Source: Actinomycetota bacterium
GTDB taxonomy: Bacteria > Actinomycetota > Actinomycetes > Streptosporangiales > Streptosporangiaceae
Assembly (NCBI GenBank): GCA_003164955.1
Contig: PLRW01000349.1
Location: 2,153 to 47,764, forward strand
Reading direction: 5' to 3'
DNA length: 45,612 nucleotides
A program made the translations under genes and the position numbers. The notes beneath the pieces are model-generated. The model did not search any database and was not told the DNA's origin. It worked only from the letters and a program-made list of their open reading frames with translations. Shown here piece after piece: positions 9,855 through 18,505 of this stretch. Positions within the stretch are counted from its first letter, which is position 1. Each line of letters opens with the position of its first letter.

Positions 9855-10538
9855 TTAATCAGGCAGTTCGGCCAGGATGGCGGCGGACCGGGACAGCCCC
9901 AGCCGGGTCGCGCCGGCCGCCACCATGGCCAGGGCGTCGGCGGCCGTGCGGATGCCGCCGGAGGCTTTCACCCCGAGCCGGGGCCCCACGGTACGGGCCA
10001 TCAGGGCCACCGCCGCGGTGCTGGCCCCGCCCGCCGGGTGGAAGCCGGTCGAGGTCTTCACGAAGTCGGCCCCGGCGGACTCGGCGGTCCGGCAGGCCAT
10101 GACGATGCTCTCCTCGTCGAGGACCGCCGACTCGATGATCACCTTCAGCAGGGTGGGGCTGGGCACCGCGCCCCGCACGGCGGCGATCTCCTCCTCGACA
10201 TGTTTCCAGCGGCCCTGCCGGGCCAGGCCCAGGTTGATCACCATGTCGATCTCGTGGGCCCCGGTAGCGGCGGCCTCGCCGGCCTCCTCCGCCTTGAGCC
10301 CGGCGCTATGCGCGCCGGACGGGAAACCGGCCACCGACGCCACCTTGACGAAGCTCCCCGCCACCTCGCGGGCGGCCACGGTGGTGAGGGTGGGTGACAC
10401 GCACACCGCGTAGGTGCCGAGGCTTTTCGCCTGGGCGCACAGCGCGTCGATGTCCTTCGGGGTCGCCTCGGGAGCCAGCAGCGTGTGGTCGATCATCGCG
10501 GCCAGCTGGTTTCTAGTCAGGGACGGGGCCACAGTCAC
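9855..10538 (-). CDS. deoC: Deoxyribose-phosphate aldolase
   Basis: Class I aldolase splitting 2-deoxyribose-5-phosphate to glyceraldehyde-3-phosphate and acetaldehyde, 227 aa. The Schiff-base Lys161 is in [14 protein letters not shown], the second catalytic Lys191 in [10 protein letters not shown], and EIDMVINLG supplies the conserved Asp. GTG 10538 overlaps the TGA of the upstream mutase gene (GTGA), implying translational coupling. Gene order mutase-deoC-pyrimidine enzymes fits salvage of deoxynucleosides: sugar phosphate through the mutase and DeoC, base through dihydropyrimidinase and ureidopropionase. Because the upstream mutase is truncated, how deoC is now translated is unclear. Confidence 0.94.
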   Translation of the reverse strand: MTVAPSLTRNQLAAMIDHTLLAPEATPKDIDALCAQAKSLGTYAVCVSPTLTTVAAREVAGSFVKVASVAGFPSGAHSAGLKAEEAGEAAATGAHEIDMVINLGLARQGRWKHVEEEIAAVRGAVPSPTLLKVIIESAVLDEESIVMACRTAESAGADFVKTSTGFHPAGGASTAAVALMARTVGPRLGVKASGGIRTAADALAMVAAGATRLGLSRSAAILAELPD

Positions 10539-11974
10539 AGGTTCAGCACCTCCGTTACCTCCTCGCGCAGTTCAGCGAGCCGCCGGGCCGACTGCGCCCG
10601 CAGTGGCGCCAGATCGGTGCGCCCGGCAGCGGGCAGGACCACTTGCAGATAGATCTTCACCTTAGGCTCGGTCCCGCTGGGCCGCAGCGCCACCCTGGTC
10701 CCATCGCCGCACCGCCAGATGATCACATCGGAACGGGGCAGCGCGAGAGGGTCCTTGGTGCCGTCTTCTCGCGAGCGCAGGCCCAGGCCCAGATCGTCGA
10801 CGACGGTGACCGGCTGGCCGAGGAGCGACACCGGGGGGTTGGCCCGGGCGGCCTCCAGCAGGGCCGCGCCCGCGTCCTTGTCCTGGCCCGCGGCCGCGTC
10901 GTGGCCCGCGTCCTGGCGGCTGGCCGGGCCCGCGTCCTTGTCCGCCCGCTGGTCCGCGTCCTGGCCGGCGGCCAGGGCCACGGAGAACTGTCCGGTCGTG
11001 AACAGGCCGAACCGGCGGGCCAGGTCGTCGAGCCGGGTGGCCAGGGAGCCGCCCTCGCTCCTGGCTTCGGCGGCCGCGCCGGCGAGCGCGATCGCGGCCG
11101 ACATCCCGTCCTTGTCGCGCACCCGGTCGGTCACCGCGTAGCCGAGGGCTTCCTCGTAGCCGAACAGGAACGACGGGCGCACCTGCCCATCGGCCCCGTC
11201 GGCAGCCCGCATGATCCACTTGAAGCCGGTGAGGGTCTCCGCGTACCCGGCGCCGGCCGCGGCCGCTATCCGGCCCAGCAGGCCGGAGGAGACCACGGTG
11301 GTGACGAGCAGGCGGCGGCCCGGGTCGCGCTCGTGCCGGAGCAGGTGGTCCCCCAGCAGCGCGCCGATCTCGTCCCCCGTCAGGACGCGCCAGCCGCCCG
11401 CCGGGCCGGGGATCACGGCGGCGAGCCGGTCCGCGTCGGGGTCGTTGGCCAGCAGCAGGTCCGCGCCGCTGCGGTCACCTTCGGCGATGAGCAGGTCCAG
11501 GACGCCCGGTTCCTCGGGGTTGGGCCGGGGCAGGGTCGGGAACGCCCCGTCCGGTTCGGCCTGCGCGGCCACCACGGCCGGCTCGGCGAACCCGGCCCGC
11601 GCGAAGGCGCGCAGCACGGTGCCCAGGCCGACCCCGTGCAGGGGGGTGTAGGCGAGGTGAAGCTGCTGGCGGGCCGCGCGATCACCCGGCGGCACGGCGG
11701 CCAGGATCGCGTCGAGGTAGGCCTCGGTGACCTCGTCGCCCAGAGCCTCGCCGGGATCCCCGAGCGGTATGTCCCGCAGCGGGCCCGCGGCCGCGGCGGC
11801 CGCCGCGATGCCGGTGTCGACGGGCGGCACGATCTGCGCACCGTCGGTCCAGTACACCTTGACCCCGTTGTCGCCACGGGGGTTGTGGCTGGCGGTGACC
11901 ATCACGCCGGCTATCGCGCGCAGGTGCCGGACCGTGAAGGCCAGCACGGGCGTGGGCACCGGGCCAGGGGCCAC
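10535..11974 (-). pseudogene. Phospho-sugar mutase lacking its N-terminal ~100+ residues
   Basis: Alpha-D-phosphohexomutase family (phosphomannomutase/phosphopentomutase type). The frame starts at a GTG just before PGPVPTPVLAF, a point about 100-120 residues into normal members, so the N-terminal half of domain 1 is missing. The rest is intact: phosphoserine loop GVMVTASHNPRGDNG, metal loop LLANDPDADRLA, sugar-binding FGYEEALGYAV, and phosphate-binding ALRPSGTEPKVKIY. The frame upstream reads through only ~20 unrelated residues to a TAG at 12035, where NCS1 permease remnant sequence ends. Loss of the N-terminus makes activity unlikely. An Asp/Gln/Ala repeat insertion at ~10858-10985 is a second oddity. 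It overlaps deoC by 4 bp. A real deletion and a misassembly both remain possible. Confidence 0.8.
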
Positions 11975-12034
11975 CCTGCGGGAACGGCCCCTGTCCCGGA
12001 GCCGACCACGCCCCGCCGACGGCCAGCAGCCCGC

Positions 12035-12443
12035 CTACCCCCCGAACGCGACCACCGCCCGCCAGTTCCAGCCACCGTTGTACCAGTATGCGCCGCCACG
12101 GCGGTAGAGGTCGGCCAGGCGCAGTTCCGTGTGGCGGACCAGCCAGTAGTCGGCGATCAGCACGCCCGCGACCGCGCCGAGCAGGCCGCCGTAGAAGCCC
12201 AGCCAGACGTAAATGCAGACGTGCGGGTTGGCCAGCAGGCGCCACGGCTGGATGAGGACCCCGATGACCCCGGTGATCATGCCGCCGGTGCGGAAGCTGA
12301 CCAGCTTGGGTGCGCCGGGTGATCGGCAGCGGGGCGAGGTCGCCGTTGGCGTACCCGCCGGCCGCGATCTCGTCGCTGCTGGCCAGGGTGACCCGGCCGT
12401 CGGGGTAGTGGACTTCCTCTTCCTGGACCGGCGACGTCACCAT
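12035..12443 (-). pseudogene. NCS1 nucleobase permease with large internal deletion
   Basis: Both ends of a cytosine/uracil/allantoin-type (NCS1) symporter are visible but the middle is gone. The N-terminus starts at ATG 12443 with GGAGG 7 nt upstream and contains YPDGRVTLASSDEIAAGGY and LAPLPITRR. At ~12305-12320 it jumps to the C-terminal part in a different frame (PKLVSFRTGGMITGVIGVL, then the GGLLGAVAGVLIADYWLV region and YNGGWNWRAVVAF), ending at TAG 12035. Intact members are ~480-500 aa, so roughly 300 codons are missing. It is upstream of the truncated mutase, deoC and the pyrimidine enzymes, consistent with a former uptake system for their substrate. Confidence 0.85.
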
Positions 12444-12571
12444 GTCAGCGCCTCCTGCCGCGCCTGTACAGCTCACCGCAGGGACCACCCAGCGTCTTTC
12501 CCGCCTTCCTTAAGGTCAACCTTCCAGCGGGCACAGCAGATGACGGGCCCTTTACAGGCAGGTAAAGCCGG

Positions 12572-13357
12572 TCAGGCCGCCTGGCGGGCGTGATCCTCGG
12601 CGGAACGGGGGATCTGGGACCCGGGCAGGAACAGCACCGAATTGATGTAGCGCGGATAGGGCCAGAGCGCCCGGGCCAGCAGACCGCGCTCCGACACCCG
12701 GGACGTGCTGGCCTGATGCGCGGCGAGCGGGAAGGCCGATACCGGCACCCACTGGCGGCTGGGCCGGACCCAGCCCCGGTAGCCCCACGATTCGACCAGG
12801 TCCGTCACGTCGGTGATCTGCTGGATGCGCTGTTCGACCTCGACGAGCAGCCGGGGATGGTCCCGCTTGATGGTGCCGGCGGCGCCGCGGAGCACCGGGA
12901 CCTCGTGCCCGTCCACGTCGATCTTCATGAACGTCACGTTGCGGAGGCCGAGGCCGTCCACCGTGACCAGCGGCACCTTCATCGAGGTGCCGTGGATGCC
13001 GCGCCGGTGCAGCGAGGAGACGCCGCGCGATTCGCCACCGGACGGCGGCAGCCAGAGCTCGGCCTCCCCGCGATGATCGGAGGCGGCCGCGGCGATGACG
13101 TCCACCGCGGGGGGCAGCGTCCGCCGCAGGACGCCGTGCAGCGGCGTCGGCTCGATCACGACGAGCTGATCGGCCCGGCCGACCAGCCGCCGGGTCCACG
13201 GCCCGTACCAGCCGCCGATGTCGAGCATGGTCCCGCCGCGCCCGCACACCTCGTCGAGGTGGCGGATCTCCGGCTCGAATTGGCCGTAGACGAGGCTGAT
13301 GAGTCTCACCAGCAGCCGTTCCGGCATCTGGGCCGCGGCGCGTGACGCGAACGTCAT
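12572..13357 (-). CDS. FkbM-family methyltransferase
   Basis: SAM-dependent methyltransferase of 261 aa. MLDIGGWYGPWTRRL is the SAM-binding motif I and VTFMKIDVDGHEVPVLRGA is the FkbM signature; HPRLLVEVEQRIQQI closes the Rossmann core. FkbM-type enzymes commonly O-methylate sugars or small molecules. ATG 13357 is supported by AAGGAG 9 nt upstream. The gene stands alone between the NCS1 remnant (-) and a lipoprotein gene (-), with no glycosyltransferase or polyketide gene beside it, so the substrate cannot be guessed. Confidence 0.88.
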   Translation of the reverse strand: MTFASRAAAQMPERLLVRLISLVYGQFEPEIRHLDEVCGRGGTMLDIGGWYGPWTRRLVGRADQLVVIEPTPLHGVLRRTLPPAVDVIAAAASDHRGEAELWLPPSGGESRGVSSLHRRGIHGTSMKVPLVTVDGLGLRNVTFMKIDVDGHEVPVLRGAAGTIKRDHPRLLVEVEQRIQQITDVTDLVESWGYRGWVRPSRQWVPVSAFPLAAHQASTSRVSERGLLARALWPYPRYINSVLFLPGSQIPRSAEDHARQAA

Positions 13358-13420
13358 GGCACGGTACTCCTTTGCGTGACGCGAAGTTACCCGCTGGTAG
13401 CGAGCTAGCGTACCCCGAAA

Positions 13421-14752
13421 TCACCAGGAATAGGCAGAAACTTCCACGTGATCACGACCCGGATCGAAGTAGGAGATGAGCAGCCGGCTCCGCGTGGACA
13501 GTTCCGGGTGCCCGATCAGGGCCCGGCAGAGGGCGTCCACCGCCCCCTGGGTGCCCTTCGTGCACGGCACCTTTCCGGTGCGGAGCGGCCGCCACGGCCC
13601 GGTCGGCGAGGCGGCCTGCCACACCTGGAAGTACCCGGCCAGGCTCGTCTGCTCGACCATGACCAGGCCGTGACCGACCGCCCGGTAGTCACCGACGGAG
13701 ATGCTGAGCGGCCGGCTCGCCGCGGCCGCTACCAGGCTCGCGGGGCTCGCGGACGCGGTGGGGCTGGGGAAACCCGCGGACGCGGTGGGGGCCGGGGGGG
13801 TTACGGGGGTGAGCGGGGCCGGTACGCTCCCGGCCAGCACGGAGGCGGCGGCGGCCGACTGCGGCGACCATCCGGTGCCGGTCCAGTATGTGTAGCTGAG
13901 CGGATCCTGCCAGGACGCGGGCTGGGCCGGGGTCCGGACCAGGAACACGCCGCCCGGGCCGCACCCTGCGGACAGCGTCGCCGGGCAGAAACCGAACAGG
14001 TAGAGGTAACCGTCGGCGCCGAGGACCGGCGAGCCGAGAACCTGCTGGGCCGGCAGACCGCCGACGCTGGCGAACACCCGGCCCGTCGGCCCGAGAAGGT
14101 TATGCGCCGGATCGTACTCGACCAGGCCGAACCCCTCCGCGGTCAGCGAGCCGGCGTTGCCGGTCACGCAGTAGTCGTCGTAGGTGATGAGCAGGTTGGA
14201 CGACGCGGCGCCTCCCGGCGCCCGGGTCACCCCGGTGATCCACGAGGCCGGGTAGGTGCCCGGGCCGCTGCACGGCAGCGTGCTGCCGGGCAGCAGCAGG
14301 CCCTGCGGCACGGGCAGGAACGGCTGCGGCGCGCCGTCGCCGGGCAGGGTCACGGGCGCCGGCGGGGTCGCGATCTCACTCAGCCGGCCCGGCACCTGGC
14401 CCGCCCGGTACGGGCCGACGGCCGCCGTGTCCGTGCCGAGGATCAGGTGCTCGATCTTCCCGTCCCGCGCGCCGGTGACCGCCGTGTCGCAGAACAGCCA
14501 GAGGCTCCACCCGGGCCGGCCCGGCAGCGGGCTACTGTAGCCGCAATCGCGCGGGATCGTGTTGCCGGTGGCCCGCTCGTAGTTCGACATCACCGGCGAG
14601 AGGGCCGCCGATGACGGCGACGGGCTGGAACCGCCGGAACAGGCCGCCACCGCGAGCAGGGACAGCGATACACCAAGGGCGCGGGCGCGGCCGATCGGAC
14701 GGCGCCGCCGGGGCGGGAGAACCACGCGGGACACGAAGGGCTCGCAGGGCAC
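13421..14752 (-). CDS. Secreted lipoprotein, uncharacterised beta-rich
   Basis: An N-terminal Arg-rich stretch, a hydrophobic segment and a lipobox (SLLAVAAC followed by SGGSS) indicate a lipoprotein anchored outside the membrane; the mature N-terminus is Ser/Pro-rich. The body is beta-rich with repeated Trp/Tyr strands (GWSLWLFCDTAV, GYLYLFGFCPATL, LSYTYWTGTGW, AGYFQVWQAA), paired Cys and a Pro/Ala/Ser linker at ~305-335, suggesting a propeller-like fold. I do not recognise a family. GTG 14752 gives 443 aa, but the ribosome site is weak and a GTG seven codons downstream is a possible true start. It follows the dioxygenase gene by 15 bp and may be co-transcribed with it. Confidence 0.72.
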   Translation of the reverse strand: MPCEPFVSRVVLPPRRRRPIGRARALGVSLSLLAVAACSGGSSPSPSSAALSPVMSNYERATGNTIPRDCGYSSPLPGRPGWSLWLFCDTAVTGARDGKIEHLILGTDTAAVGPYRAGQVPGRLSEIATPPAPVTLPGDGAPQPFLPVPQGLLLPGSTLPCSGPGTYPASWITGVTRAPGGAASSNLLITYDDYCVTGNAGSLTAEGFGLVEYDPAHNLLGPTGRVFASVGGLPAQQVLGSPVLGADGYLYLFGFCPATLSAGCGPGGVFLVRTPAQPASWQDPLSYTYWTGTGWSPQSAAAASVLAGSVPAPLTPVTPPAPTASAGFPSPTASASPASLVAAAASRPLSISVGDYRAVGHGLVMVEQTSLAGYFQVWQAASPTGPWRPLRTGKVPCTKGTQGAVDALCRALIGHPELSTRSRLLISYFDPGRDHVEVSAYSW

Positions 14753-14767
14753 GCAGGGCCGGGCCGG

Positions 14768-15634
14768 TCAGGCGGACTGCAGGGCGATCTCGACGGCGGC
14801 GTGCCGGAACGGGCTGGTGACCCCGTACCGGGCGGCTTCGGTGGCGTCGTCGACCCGCTCGAAGTTCGTGATCAGCGTCTTCTTCACGGCGAACACCGCG
14901 TCGGAGTCGATGTAGTCGCTGCCGGCCACAAAAATATGCGTGGTCAGCGGGCGGTACCCAGCCGCGGTCACGATGAAGTGGATGTGCGCGGGCCGGTACG
15001 GATGCCGGCGCGTGGCGAGCAGCAGCCCGCCAACCGGGCCATCGGTCGGAATCGGGTAATAGCTGGGCACGATCGTGCGGAACCAGAACCGGCCCTCGTC
15101 GTCGGCGGTGAACAGCCCGCGGCCGTTGCCGGGAGGCTGGGCGTCCGGGACCTGCACGTCGTAGAAGCCCTTGTCGTCCGCCTGCCACACATCCAGCACG
15201 GCACCCGGCAGCGACGTCCCGTCCACCGAGACCACCCGGCCGGTCACCACGCACGGCTCGCCCTCGCCGACCAGGTCGATGGTGTCGCCCAGTGCCCGCA
15301 CCGGGGATTCCACCACGTGGAACGGGCCCAGCACGGTGGACTGGGTCGCGCCGACCGCGCCGCGCTCGTTGATCGTCTCCACCAGCATCGAGACGCCGAG
15401 GACGTCGGAGAGCAGGATGAACTCCTGCCGCACGTCGGTGCACTTCTGCCCGGTGGCGGTGAGAAAGCCGATCGCCTGCTCCCACTCGGCGATCGACGGC
15501 TCGACGTCCCGCACGAAGGCGTGCAGGTGCCGCACGAGGCTGGTGAGCACCGTCCGGAGCCGCTCGTCGGGCGTGCCGGCGAAGCTGTCGATGACGGCGT
15601 CCGCGGCGTTTTCCTCGGTGAAATCGGTGGTCAT
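14768..15634 (-). CDS. Intradiol ring-cleavage dioxygenase (hydroxyquinol/catechol 1,2-type)
   Basis: Non-heme Fe(III) dioxygenase, 288 aa, with the N-terminal dimerisation domain typical of catechol/hydroxyquinol 1,2-dioxygenases. The iron ligands are visible: Y158 in DKGFYDVQ, Y192/Y193 in SYYPIPTDGP, and H217/H219 in RPAHIHF; LPGAVLDVWQADDKG is the intradiol signature. It cleaves an aromatic diol between its hydroxyls, a step in aromatic catabolism, but no reductase, hydroxylase or muconate gene lies beside it. ATG 15634 is the family-typical start although no strong ribosome site precedes it. Hydroxyquinol is favoured over catechol only by general resemblance. Confidence 0.9.
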   Translation of the reverse strand: MTTDFTEENAADAVIDSFAGTPDERLRTVLTSLVRHLHAFVRDVEPSIAEWEQAIGFLTATGQKCTDVRQEFILLSDVLGVSMLVETINERGAVGATQSTVLGPFHVVESPVRALGDTIDLVGEGEPCVVTGRVVSVDGTSLPGAVLDVWQADDKGFYDVQVPDAQPPGNGRGLFTADDEGRFWFRTIVPSYYPIPTDGPVGGLLLATRRHPYRPAHIHFIVTAAGYRPLTTHIFVAGSDYIDSDAVFAVKKTLITNFERVDDATEAARYGVTSPFRHAAVEIALQSA

Positions 15635-15721
15635 GTGCTGAGGCTACCGATCTCCCCGCAAAAACGCCTCCGAGGTGGCACGGGGATGTGACAGCCCGGC
15701 GCGCACCCGTGTGACGGGCGC

Positions 15722-15804
15722 CCCGGCTGGCAGACGCCCGGCTGGCAGACGCCCGGCGGGCAGACCGCCCGGCGGGCAGACCGCCCGGCGGGCAGACCGC
15801 CCGG
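15722..15804. repeat. Tandem 15-16 bp repeat, five copies
   Basis: Two 15-bp units (CCCGGCTGGCAGACG at 15722 and 15737) are followed by three 16-bp units (CCCGGCGGGCAGACCG at 15752, 15768 and 15784) and a partial unit. It fills the gap between the membrane protein gene, which ends at 15813, and the dioxygenase gene, which starts at 15634, both minus. Open frames across it give Pro/Gly/Cys repeats and look fortuitous. Confidence 0.9.
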
Positions 15805-15812
15805 TGACCCCA

Positions 15813-16442
15813 TTAGGAGACGGCCTCCTTCTCGGCCTGAGCCTTCTCACCCTGCCGGTAGCGGGCGGGCAGCGTGCCGGCCAGGCCCTCGGCGAACAGC
15901 GGGATGCGCCACAGCGACGGAACCGGGCTCTCGATGCCCTCGAGCTGCATGACGATGCCGACGCTCATCCGGAGCAGCCGGCGGGCCACCACGAACATCA
16001 GGACCGCCAGCGGGATCTCGGCGAACACCGCCGAGGCCAGGCTCTCCAGGATATTGCGGGTACCGAGGTCGAACAGCAAGTCGAACCAGGCGTCGCAGCA
16101 CAGCAGCGTCCCGGTGACGGTCAGGCAGATGATCAGCACCTGCCGTTCGCGCCAGGCCGCCCACGCCGTCGCCGCGAACGCACCCAGCAGGGCCATGTCG
16201 AAGCCGACCCAGGCGCCGCGCCAGTGACCCTCCGCGTAGTGCTTGGGCAGCGTCACCATGAGCACGCCGATCCAGGCGGCCAGGACCACGCAGGAACCCA
16301 TGAACACCAGCAGGGAGAAGCGCCTGCGGCGCTGGAACGCCGGGTCCCGCAGCACATGGGGCTCGTCGATGGCGGCGAGCATCTGGGCCACGTGCCGCCG
16401 CTCTTCCCGGCTCATCCGGCGCAGATCGTCCTCATCTATCAC
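15813..16442 (-). CDS. Four-helix integral membrane protein, unknown function
   Basis: 209 aa. A charged N-terminus (DEDDLRRMSREERRHVAQ) with a DEPHVL segment precedes four predicted transmembrane helices at about 43-65, 77-97, 101-121 and 135-156, and a Lys/Glu-rich tail follows. Both ends are probably cytoplasmic. Similar small membrane proteins with this charged N-terminal segment are widespread in actinomycetes, but I know of no function. GTG 16442 is the start used here; the site upstream (GAGAG) is weak. The gene is divergent from lipB, with 162 bp between the two starts. Confidence 0.78.
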   Translation of the reverse strand: MIDEDDLRRMSREERRHVAQMLAAIDEPHVLRDPAFQRRRRFSLLVFMGSCVVLAAWIGVLMVTLPKHYAEGHWRGAWVGFDMALLGAFAATAWAAWRERQVLIICLTVTGTLLCCDAWFDLLFDLGTRNILESLASAVFAEIPLAVLMFVVARRLLRMSVGIVMQLEGIESPVPSLWRIPLFAEGLAGTLPARYRQGEKAQAEKEAVS

Positions 16443-16592
16443 ACTCTCTATTAAAGTTCGTGCCGTTTAAATATTCCTGAGCGCCTCCCCCGGCTTTGTT
16501 GGGAGCCGGCTGGGCGGCGACGGTATGCGCCGGGTCCAGCGGGCGGGGCGCAGCCCGGGAGCGCGGCTGGGCGCACGGTGTGCGGGTCGACG

Positions 16593-16598
16593 TACGCT
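16593..16598 (+). promoter_or_regulatory. Likely -10 box for leaderless lipB
   Basis: TACGCT fits the actinobacterial TANNNT -10 consensus and ends 6 nt before the lipB GTG at 16605, with no Shine-Dalgarno sequence between. That geometry suggests transcription starting at or next to the start codon. Confidence 0.5.
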
Positions 16599-16604
16599 GG
16601 CACT

Positions 16605-17315
16605 GTGAACGATGAGCTGGTCTTCGCGCACGTCGGCTTCGGTGCGGACGCGGTCCCCTACCGGGCGGCCTGGGACCTGCAGCGCGCCGTGCACCAGCGC
16701 CGCGCCGACGGCGAGATCGCCGACGCCTGCCTGATGCTCGAGCACGAGCCCGTCTACACGGCGGGCAAGCGGACCGAACCGTCCGACCGCCCGATCGGCG
16801 ACCCCGGCGCGCCGGTGGTCGACGTCGACCGGGGCGGCCGGATCACCTGGCACGGCCCCGGGCAGCTGGTCGGGTACCCCATCGTCCGGCTCCGCGAGCC
16901 GGTCGACGTGGTCGGCTACGTCCGGTCCTTGGAAGAGGCGCTGATCAGAACCTGCGCCGATTTCGGCGTCACGGCGCAGCGGATCGGCGGGCGCAGCGGC
17001 GCGTGGGTCACCGGCGGCGGTTCGCCGGACCGCAAGGTGGGCGCGATCGGGGCGCGGGTCGCCCGCGGCGTGACCATGCACGGCTTCGCGCTGAACTGCG
17101 ACTGCGATCTGTCCTGGTTCGGCCGCATCGTGCCGTGCGGGATCAGCGACGCGGGCGTGACGTCGCTGACCGCGGAGACCGGCCGACCGATCACGGTCGC
17201 CGGCGCGCTCGGCGTGATGGAAGGTCACCTCGCCGATGTGCTGGGGCATGCGTCGTGGCGTCGTGTCGAGGGCACGGGCACGCTGACCGGCGCCGGCGCG
17301 CTCACCGGTCGCTAG
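16605..17315 (+). CDS. lipB: Octanoyl-[ACP]:protein N-octanoyltransferase
   Basis: Transfers octanoate from acyl carrier protein to lipoyl domains, the first step of lipoate synthesis, and so serves the lipoyl domain of SucB encoded 12 kb away. 236 aa. Signatures are [31 protein letters not shown], catalytic Lys144 in [13 protein letters not shown] and catalytic Cys178 in [15 protein letters not shown] 16605 is chosen for its fit to the family N-terminus and the -10 box 6 nt upstream; a frame extension back to 16578 is not needed. In many actinomycetes lipA follows directly; here an AbiEii-type locus follows instead. Confidence 0.95.
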   Translation: MNDELVFAHVGFGADAVPYRAAWDLQRAVHQRRADGEIADACLMLEHEPVYTAGKRTEPSDRPIGDPGAPVVDVDRGGRITWHGPGQLVGYPIVRLREPVDVVGYVRSLEEALIRTCADFGVTAQRIGGRSGAWVTGGGSPDRKVGAIGARVARGVTMHGFALNCDCDLSWFGRIVPCGISDAGVTSLTAETGRPITVAGALGVMEGHLADVLGHASWRRVEGTGTLTGAGALTGR

Positions 17316-17320
17316 CCAAA

Positions 17321-17349
17321 CCGGTCCGGGCCCCCCGGGGCCGGGCCGG
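17321..17349. terminator. GC-rich hairpin after lipB
   Basis: CCGGTCCGGGCCCC at 17321-17334 can pair, with one bulge, with GGGGCCGGGCCGG at 17337-17349, just after the lipB stop at 17315. It is a plausible lipB terminator, although such GC-rich self-complementarity also arises by chance in this genome. Confidence 0.4.
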
Positions 17350-17425
17350 CCCGTCCGGGCAGCCGCGTCGATCATAGTTTCGAGGCCGCCTTCAGATTGC
17401 CGGACGGAACGGTTATCATGTACCC

Positions 17426-17782
17426 ATGACCGCTACGTCGACCGTTGCCACCCAGGCGCCGTATCAGGCGCGCCCGGGGCGCGGCACGCTGGTCGCCGGC
17501 GACCTGGCGGAGCTGCGCGGCCCCGCGTCCGGGACGGTTGAGCTCCCGCTGTGGCTCTTCTGGTGCCCCGACCGCACGTTCGACCTGGACGACCCGGCCA
17601 CGCTGCGCTGGATGTACCAGACCGTGCTGCGGGAAGCGTCCCGGCCCGAGGACCTGACCGCCTTCCTGAACGGTGACACGCTCGTCGCCCTGTGGCCGGA
17701 CCTGTTCCTGCCCAGGGGCGTTCGGCAGGCGTGGGAGGAGCGCTACCCGGTCCTGCGCGGCGCCCCGGCCGTAGCCGCCTAG
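17426..17782 (+). CDS. Small partner protein of AbiEii-type nucleotidyltransferase
   Basis: 118 aa, soluble, with a Trp/Leu-rich core (VELPLWLFWCPDRTF, ATLRWMYQTVLREA, LVALWPDLFLP). I do not recognise a named domain. It stands 16 bp before the nucleotidyltransferase gene, and two-gene units of this kind occur in actinomycetes, so an antitoxin or regulatory partner role is plausible but inferred from position. TATCAT at 17414-17419 ends 6 nt before ATG 17426 and TTCAGA at 17391-17396 could be a -35 with a 17-bp spacer, so the pair may be made from a leaderless transcript. It is the first gene after lipB, at the border of the accessory region. Confidence 0.7.
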   Translation: MTATSTVATQAPYQARPGRGTLVAGDLAELRGPASGTVELPLWLFWCPDRTFDLDDPATLRWMYQTVLREASRPEDLTAFLNGDTLVALWPDLFLPRGVRQAWEERYPVLRGAPAVAA

Positions 17783-17798
17783 CTCCCGGCTGCCGTTC

Positions 17799-18455
17799 GT
17801 GCCGGTTGACGAGTTCCACCGTGGTGTAGCGGCCGTCGCACTGCGGGCGGCCGGTAAGCACGGCTTCGCGCTGGGCGGCGGCAACGCGCTGATCGCGCAC
17901 GGGATCATCAGCCGGCCCACCGAGGACGTGGACCTGTTCACCAACGAGGACGACGGCGTGAAAGCGGCCGCCGGAGCGGTCGGGGACGCGCTGCGCGCGG
18001 CCGGCTACGACGCCGAGCGCCGGGACACGGCGGGCGGTCTCGCCGACGTGTTCTACGGCATGGGCGACGGGCTGGCCGAATGGATCGTCACCGCCCCGGA
18101 CGGCGCGCAGATGATGCTGCAGATGGCCTACTTCGACCGAGACCGCAGGCCGGTGACGATGGACGTCGGCCCGGTCCTCGATCTGGAGGACGTGATCGGC
18201 TCGAAGGTCTGCGCGCTGGCCAGCCGGGTGGAGCCGCGCGATTACGTCGACACGGCGGCCGCCCTGGAGCATTACACCGTCGATCAGCTGATCACCTTGG
18301 CCAAACGGCTGGATCCGGGCCTGGAGGACCGGGACTTCGCCGACGCGGGCCGGCATCTGGACCAGATGCCCGACCGGCTATTCACCCGCTACGTGCGGAG
18401 CCGCGAGGACATCACCCGGGTGCGTGAGCGGTTCACTGATTGGCCCCGCGCCTGA
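17799..18455 (+). CDS. AbiEii/AbiGii-type nucleotidyltransferase (intact copy A)
   Basis: 218-aa protein of the nucleotidyltransferase superfamily that includes AbiEii-type toxins. The active-site motif is GFALGGGNALIAHGI followed by RPTEDVDLF, with D43 and D45 as probable metal ligands. Residues ~50-140 complete the transferase domain; residues 141-218 form a helical C-terminal module (SRVEPRDYVDTAAALE, LEDRDFADAGRHLDQM). Some family members transfer nucleotides to tRNA or protect against phage; the target here is unknown. GTG 17799 is the start. The DNA from codon 141 (18219) to 18370 recurs with 152/152 identity at 21919-22070, and related headless copies occur at 27156, 36018 and 36335, making this the apparent parent gene. 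Confidence 0.85.
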   Translation: MPVDEFHRGVAAVALRAAGKHGFALGGGNALIAHGIISRPTEDVDLFTNEDDGVKAAAGAVGDALRAAGYDAERRDTAGGLADVFYGMGDGLAEWIVTAPDGAQMMLQMAYFDRDRRPVTMDVGPVLDLEDVIGSKVCALASRVEPRDYVDTAAALEHYTVDQLITLAKRLDPGLEDRDFADAGRHLDQMPDRLFTRYVRSREDITRVRERFTDWPRA

Positions 18456-18505
18456 ACCGCGGGGCTGGCCGCTGGGTCATCGCGCGGGCATGATCTTCGG
18501 CTGTG

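Noticed and set aside
10643..12322. Plus-strand open frame of ~559 codons across the mutase and permease remnants
   Set aside because: Antisense to recognisable family motifs; composition is low-complexity and no domain is visible.
15631..15813. Short minus-strand frames encoding Pro/Gly/Cys repeats
   Set aside because: They are translations of the tandem 15-16 bp repeat and have no ribosome site.
17391..17396. TTCAGA upstream of the AbiEii-type pair as a fifth copy of the TAGTTCAGAGAA tag
   Set aside because: Only six bases match and no module follows; it is better read as a possible -35 element.
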